IMG/VR virus record: IMGVR_UViG_3300002514_009218
Span: 5-24,975 of that record
DNA from: a virus
Length of the DNA: 24,971 nt
Strand: one strand, 5' to 3'
Shown here piece after piece: positions 20,587 through 24,971 of the stretch. Under the pieces are notes generated by a model. That model was not told the DNA's origin. It made no database searches and saw nothing but the letters and a program-made list of their open reading frames with translations. Positions within the stretch are counted from its first letter, which is position 1. Every line of letters starts with the position of its first letter. The position numbers and the translations under genes are program-made.

Positions 20587-21774
20587 TTGGGTTTAAAATT
20601 GTCTGTATTTAAAAATCATAAAACCTCAGCCGATAGATCAGCAACTGATAGATCTAGGCATAAAGATAAGATTAAAAAAGCTATAAAAGAAGGTGTCTAC
20701 AATATAGTATCAGAAGAATCCATTATTGGAAAAGATGGAAAAAAGAAGATAAGAATTCCTGTTAGAGGTATAAAAGAATATAGATTTGTCTATGGAAGTA
20801 ACAAATCAAATAAAAAAGTTGGATCTGCACATAATAAAGATGTTAAAAGAGGTCAAAAAATAGCTGATAAGTCAAAAAAGAAGCAAAAAGGTGATGGGCA
20901 AAAACCGGGAAACAAGCCGGGTGAAGACTTCTATGATGTAGAAATTACTCTTGAAGAAATGTCTAAGTATCTTTTTGATGATTTAAACCTACCAGATCTT
21001 GACAAGAAGAAGATGTCTAAGTTAATATCTGAGAAATTTAAAAGAAGCGGATATACAAGTACGGGAATTACACCAAGATTATCAAAAAAAGAAAGTCTAA
21101 AAAACAAAATAAAGCGAAAAAAAGCAGCTGAAAGAGCATTAGAGGAAGGAGAGGATTTAGAGAACTTCTCTTTCCATGAATCAGACTTGAGATATAAAAG
21201 AATTAAAAAGAAAAATATAAAAAATAGTAATGCTGTTATATTTTTTATGATGGATACATCTGGATCTATGACACCTGATAAGAAATTTCTAGCTAGATCT
21301 TTTTTCTTTCTTTTGTATCACTTTATCAGAAGCAAATACGATGAAACAGAAATAGTATTTATTTCGCATACATCTAGTGCAAAAGAAGTAAGTGAAGATG
21401 ATTTTTTTAGAAAGGGAAGTTCTGGGGGAACAATGATATCTTCAGCTCTTGAGAAATGTAAAGAAATAATATCCTCAAGATATCACCCAGATATATGGAA
21501 TATTTATACCTTTCATTGTTCAGATGGTGATAATTTTCCAAGTGATAATGAAAAAGCTGTGAGACTTTCTGCTGAGTTAAAAAAAATATGTCAACTTTAC
21601 GGGTTTATACAGACACAGCCTACAGGTCAACAATTTTGGTCAGATGGCGGAATAGTTAACCACTATACAAAGATATCAGATTCAAAATTTAGAATAGCGC
21701 ATGTAGATAAAAAAGAAGACGTGTGGAGCGAATTTAAAAGAATACTTGGTGGTGCTTATGAACTGGACACTTAG
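20587..21774 (+). CDS. yeaH: DUF444 / YeaH-YhbH family protein with VWA fold (395 aa)
   Basis: TTG 20587 has AAGAG five bases upstream. The product begins VFKNHKTSADRSATDRSRHK, typical of the family, which binds or regulates together with PrkA. A Lys-rich region (about residues 75-115) is followed by VEITLEEMSKYLFDDLNLP and the VWA domain with a MIDAS: DTSGSM at D223-S225-S227, and T282 in GGTMISS. The length matches bacterial YeaH (about 400). In bacteria the gene sits beside prkA (yeaG) and often spoVR, and the set is linked to stress and starvation. The last 17 bases overlap the next gene. A complete copy in a phage-like context is unusual. Confidence 0.9.
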   Translation: MGLKLSVFKNHKTSADRSATDRSRHKDKIKKAIKEGVYNIVSEESIIGKDGKKKIRIPVRGIKEYRFVYGSNKSNKKVGSAHNKDVKRGQKIADKSKKKQKGDGQKPGNKPGEDFYDVEITLEEMSKYLFDDLNLPDLDKKKMSKLISEKFKRSGYTSTGITPRLSKKESLKNKIKRKKAAERALEEGEDLENFSFHESDLRYKRIKKKNIKNSNAVIFFMMDTSGSMTPDKKFLARSFFFLLYHFIRSKYDETEIVFISHTSSAKEVSEDDFFRKGSSGGTMISSALEKCKEIISSRYHPDIWNIYTFHCSDGDNFPSDNEKAVRLSAELKKICQLYGFIQTQPTGQQFWSDGGIVNHYTKISDSKFRIAHVDKKEDVWSEFKRILGGAYELDT

Positions 21775-23065
21775 CGATTTGGAGCTATGGGATAAAACTA
21801 TTATGTCAAAGGCAAAAGAGTTTGATCTAGATTGGTTTCCTATAAATTATGAAGTCTGTGATTATTATGAAATGATAGGTCATATGTCATATCACGGAAT
21901 GCCATCACACTATCAGCACTGGTCTTATGGAAAAAGCTTCGAAAGAACTCACCAGATGTATAATCTTGGAATGGAAGGCTTGCCGTATGAGCTTATAATA
22001 AATTCAAATCCATCCATAGCCTATCTAATGAAGCAAAATCCCTTGTACCTTCAAGTACTAATAATGGCACACTGTATAGGTCATTCAGATTTTTTTAAAA
22101 ATAATAGAATTTTTAAGAATACTAATCCTGATTCAATAGTTTCTAGATTTAGAAATGCAAGAAAGAGAATACAGAAATATGTAGAAGATCCATTAATCGG
22201 CCTAGAAAAAGTTGAAAAGTTTTTAGATAGTGTTCATACTATTAAATTTCAAACAGAGAGAAATAGAACTAGAAGGCTTACAAGAAATCAAATACGTCAA
22301 AATATGATAGACGGATTTAATAAAAGCAAGACTAGTTCAAATAATAAGATTCCAAACTTAGATAAAAGATTGCTTGCACCAGATAATGATCTTTTATCAT
22401 TCTTAATAGAATATGGTGATCACTATGATGATTGGCAAACTGATATATTATCAATAGTAAGACAAGAATCTAGATATTTTATGCCACAAATTCAAACAAA
22501 AATTTTAAATGAAGGATGGGCATCTTTTTGGCACTATAAAATATTGAACAATCTAGATCTACCTCAGGATATGCATCTACCATTTCTAAAAAGTCACAAT
22601 CAAGTAATAAGACCGCACATAGGATCTGTGAATCCATATCATCTTGGATTTTATATATTTAATAAAATTGAGAAAAAAATGGGAATAAATGAATGTTTTT
22701 TCATAAGAGAGGTTCACGATGACGTATCTGCTATTAGAATGTATTTAGACTATGAAGACTATAGAGAGCTAAACTTGTTTAGCTATTCACCAGGAAAAGA
22801 TGGGACGTTTATAGATGATGTATCTGATTCAAAGGGCTGGAAAGAAATTAGAAATGATTTGCTTAGAAATACTGGGACAAACTCAATGCCAGTAATTTCA
22901 GTATCAAATATATCAAATAACGGAGATCTAATATTGAAGCATGAGCATGACGGTAGAGATCTAGAACTCACATATTCTGATGAGGTTGTCAAGGCTATAC
23001 AGCGTATATGGCCAAAAAATGTAAAACTGTTCACAATTATTGAAGAAGAACCGTGGGAAATTTGA
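21758..23065 (+). CDS. spoVR: SpoVR / YcgB family protein (435 aa)
   Basis: GTG 21746 is in frame, but ATG 21758, with GGTGGTG nearby, is the natural start (MNWTLSDLELWD), overlapping the DUF444 gene by 17 bases. Hallmarks of SpoVR are GLDWFP-like FDLDWFPINYEVCDYYEM, the conserved segments SYHGMPSHYQHWSYGKSFE, and LNEGWASFWHYKILNN, then NPYHLGF. The length is slightly below the bacterial norm (about 470-510). The biochemical role is unknown; in Bacillus it is needed for the spore cortex, and in enterobacteria it is part of the starvation-linked yeaGH-ycgB group. Here it lies between its two usual partners, implying a co-expressed complex. Confidence 0.9.
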   Translation: MNWTLSDLELWDKTIMSKAKEFDLDWFPINYEVCDYYEMIGHMSYHGMPSHYQHWSYGKSFERTHQMYNLGMEGLPYELIINSNPSIAYLMKQNPLYLQVLIMAHCIGHSDFFKNNRIFKNTNPDSIVSRFRNARKRIQKYVEDPLIGLEKVEKFLDSVHTIKFQTERNRTRRLTRNQIRQNMIDGFNKSKTSSNNKIPNLDKRLLAPDNDLLSFLIEYGDHYDDWQTDILSIVRQESRYFMPQIQTKILNEGWASFWHYKILNNLDLPQDMHLPFLKSHNQVIRPHIGSVNPYHLGFYIFNKIEKKMGINECFFIREVHDDVSAIRMYLDYEDYRELNLFSYSPGKDGTFIDDVSDSKGWKEIRNDLLRNTGTNSMPVISVSNISNNGDLILKHEHDGRDLELTYSDEVVKAIQRIWPKNVKLFTIIEEEPWEI

Positions 23066-23086
23066 TATAATGATTATGGAGAAAAA

Positions 23087-24971
23087 ATGTCTGAACAAGA
23101 TTTTTTAAAAATTATTCAAGAGCAAAGAGGTAAGAAAACCTCTGAAAAATTTGAAGGTAGTTTCGTAGACTATCTAGAGCATATTAGAGAAAATCCTGAT
23201 TTAATAAAGACTTCTCATAGAAGATTGTATGAGACACTAATGTCTCACGGTTCTTCTGTGATAAAGGATTCCGATCCGAGAAAGAATTCAATATTTGAAG
23301 GTGATAATGTAAAAGTTTACAATTACTTTAAAGATTATTTTTTCGGAATGGAAAGGGTTATATCAAAAATAATGAGATTCCTAGCATCGGCATCGAAAAG
23401 AGGTGAGGAGTCTAGGCAAATATTATTATTAATGGGGCCTGTAGGTGCAGGAAAATCAGCACTAACTGAACACATAAAATCTTCGCTAGAAGGCGAAAAA
23501 TACTTTCACTTAGACTCAGATCCACAGAAGGGAGAGCCATTACAGCTAATACCTAGAAGCCTTAGGGAAAGATTTGAAAAAGCACTTAGTGTAAAGATAG
23601 ACGGAGATATTAGCCCTATTGCGAGATATTATCTTCTTAATGAGCTAGACGGAAAATATGAAAACTATAAAGTTGTAGAGTCAACATTTTCCCAAAGAGC
23701 CAGAAGGGGAATTGCTTCAGTTCCACCAATGGATGCAAATAGTCAAGATGTTAGTGTTTTAGTTGGAACAGAAGATATATCAAAATTAGATAAATACTCT
23801 GAAGATGATCCCAGGGTCTTATCACTAACTGGTGCATTTAATATTGGAAATAGAGGAATTGTAGAGCTAGTAGAAATCTTTAAGAATGAAATTGAATTTT
23901 TACATACAGTAATAACTGCTACACAAGAAAAGAGAATTCCTAGTCCTGGAAAACATGATATGCTTCATTTTGACGGAGTAATTCTTGCGCACTGCAATGA
24001 AGCAGAATGGAACAGATTTCAAAGTGAACATACAAATGAGGCAATATTAGATAGAATTGTAAAAATAGATGTTCCGTATGTCTTAGAACTTGACCAAGAA
24101 ATTAAAATATACGAAAAACTTTTATCACTATCAGATTTTGATGCTCATATAGCACCACATACATTGAAAATAGCTTCTATGTTCTCTGTTCTATCTAGGA
24201 TAAAATCTACTCAAAAATGTGATATTCTTACTAAGATGAAGATATACAACGGCGAAGATGTAATTGAAAGGGGAAGGGTGAAAAATATAGATATAAGAGA
24301 CCTTAGGGATGAAGCATACGGAGAAGGTATGTCAGGAATATCAACAAGGTTTATTATGAAAGGAATCGATAATGCACTATCTGATTCAGAAAAAAATATG
24401 ATTACACCGAATTCAATTATAGAATCTTTAGTAGATCAAGTTAAAGATCAAATAGTTGCAAATGATGATAAAGAACTATATCTTGAAATACTTCAAAAAA
24501 TAATAAGAGAAGAATATCTAAAAATACTGGAAAATGAAATTGCAAAAGCATTTATAACAGCATATGAAGAACAAGCACAGTCTCTCTTTGATGCATATTT
24601 GGATAATGCAGAGTCTTTTACAAATAAGACACTTGTAAAAGACAAGATTACAAGAGAGGATAGAGATCCTGACGAAAACTTCATGTCAGCAATAGAGGAG
24701 CAGATAGGGATAACAGGATCTTCAACAGATGGATTTAGATCTGATGTAACAGCATATATGTTTGCAAAGATGAGAAGGGGTGAAAAAATTGATTATAAGA
24801 GTTACGGACCGCTATGCGAAGCAATAGAGTCGTATCTAATAGGATCTGTTAAAGATATTGCTAGAATAGTTACAAGAAGTAAATCTAGAGATGATGATCA
24901 AAAGAAAAAATATACTGATATGATTCAAACTCTTATAGATGATTATGGATATAGTGAGGATAGCGCAGAAG
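23087..24971 (+). CDS. prkA: PrkA / YeaG serine protein kinase (partial, cut by window end)
   Basis: ATG 23087 has TATGGAG a few bases upstream. The frame is open to the window edge for 628 codons, so close to the full length of about 640. The AAA-type domain comes first, with Walker A GPVGAGKS at residues 117-124 and the region DSDPQKGEPLQLIPR. LTGAFNIGNRGIVELVEIFK and HFDGVILAHCNEAEWNRF match the PrkA core, and the kinase-like C-terminal PrkA domain follows. PrkA-family proteins are Ser/Thr kinases and AAA ATPases linked to starvation and sporulation control. The gene order here, DUF444-SpoVR-PrkA, differs from the usual bacterial prkA-yeaH-spoVR order. Confidence 0.95.
   Translation, partial: MSEQDFLKIIQEQRGKKTSEKFEGSFVDYLEHIRENPDLIKTSHRRLYETLMSHGSSVIKDSDPRKNSIFEGDNVKVYNYFKDYFFGMERVISKIMRFLASASKRGEESRQILLLMGPVGAGKSALTEHIKSSLEGEKYFHLDSDPQKGEPLQLIPRSLRERFEKALSVKIDGDISPIARYYLLNELDGKYENYKVVESTFSQRARRGIASVPPMDANSQDVSVLVGTEDISKLDKYSEDDPRVLSLTGAFNIGNRGIVELVEIFKNEIEFLHTVITATQEKRIPSPGKHDMLHFDGVILAHCNEAEWNRFQSEHTNEAILDRIVKIDVPYVLELDQEIKIYEKLLSLSDFDAHIAPHTLKIASMFSVLSRIKSTQKCDILTKMKIYNGEDVIERGRVKNIDIRDLRDEAYGEGMSGISTRFIMKGIDNALSDSEKNMITPNSIIESLVDQVKDQIVANDDKELYLEILQKIIREEYLKILENEIAKAFITAYEEQAQSLFDAYLDNAESFTNKTLVKDKITREDRDPDENFMSAIEEQIGITGSSTDGFRSDVTAYMFAKMRRGEKIDYKSYGPLCEAIESYLIGSVKDIARIVTRSKSRDDDQKKKYTDMIQTLIDDYGYSEDSAE

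Overview
This looks like an internal segment of a large tailed-phage (Caudoviricetes) genome, probably from a marine phage of a Gram-negative host. The evidence is the dense, short, overlapping reading frames, many of them unknown; peptidoglycan hydrolases without secretion signals; a virion-type structural protein behind a very strong ribosome binding site; and a mix of phage-style accessory genes (sulfotransferase, Nudix hydrolase, secreted proteases, and a PrkA/DUF444/SpoVR set). I see no terminase, portal, major capsid, polymerase, tRNA, CRISPR array or insertion sequence, so phage origin is an inference from gene style.

Layout. 1-2011: a relatively GC-rich run of very small plus-strand genes, mostly coupled by ATGA/TAATG overlaps, ending with two hairpins and a 29-residue membrane peptide. 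2012-2671: a strikingly GC-rich, hairpin-dense block (about 2030-2225), then a minus-strand single-TM micro-gene (2303-2473) lying between two copies of an AT-rich direct repeat. 2672-5376: four consecutive genes whose products all start with the same N-terminal tag. 5393-7645: a small gene with its own promoter and terminator, a secreted WXXGXW-repeat protein, a sulfotransferase and a membrane protein, followed by a perfect 36-bp palindrome. 7760-14020: more tagged proteins interleaved with a secreted OB-fold-like protein, a Nudix hydrolase, a minus-strand structural protein and coiled-coil/membrane proteins. 14006-20432: four tagged large proteins (a Gly/Ala-rich protein, a PG-binding-like protein, an M23 endopeptidase and an SLT transglycosylase) and three minus-strand proteases whose 3' ends overlap their plus-strand neighbours. 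20587-24971: DUF444/YeaH, SpoVR/YcgB and PrkA/YeaG, the last cut by the window edge.

Main idea. Thirteen otherwise unrelated proteins share an N-terminal tag of about 20 residues, roughly M-[KR]-[IL]-T-x3-[IL]-R-x-I-I-x-E-E-[LI]. Several of the tagged proteins are cell-wall hydrolases without signal peptides. Nine of the thirteen have a further [IL]-x-E at residues 19-28, which resembles the site cut by T4-type prohead proteases after the short capsid-targeting sequence of T4 internal proteins. I infer that the tag may load a set of effector and entry proteins into the virion. The PrkA set and the secreted proteases would act separately, on host physiology and on the periplasm.
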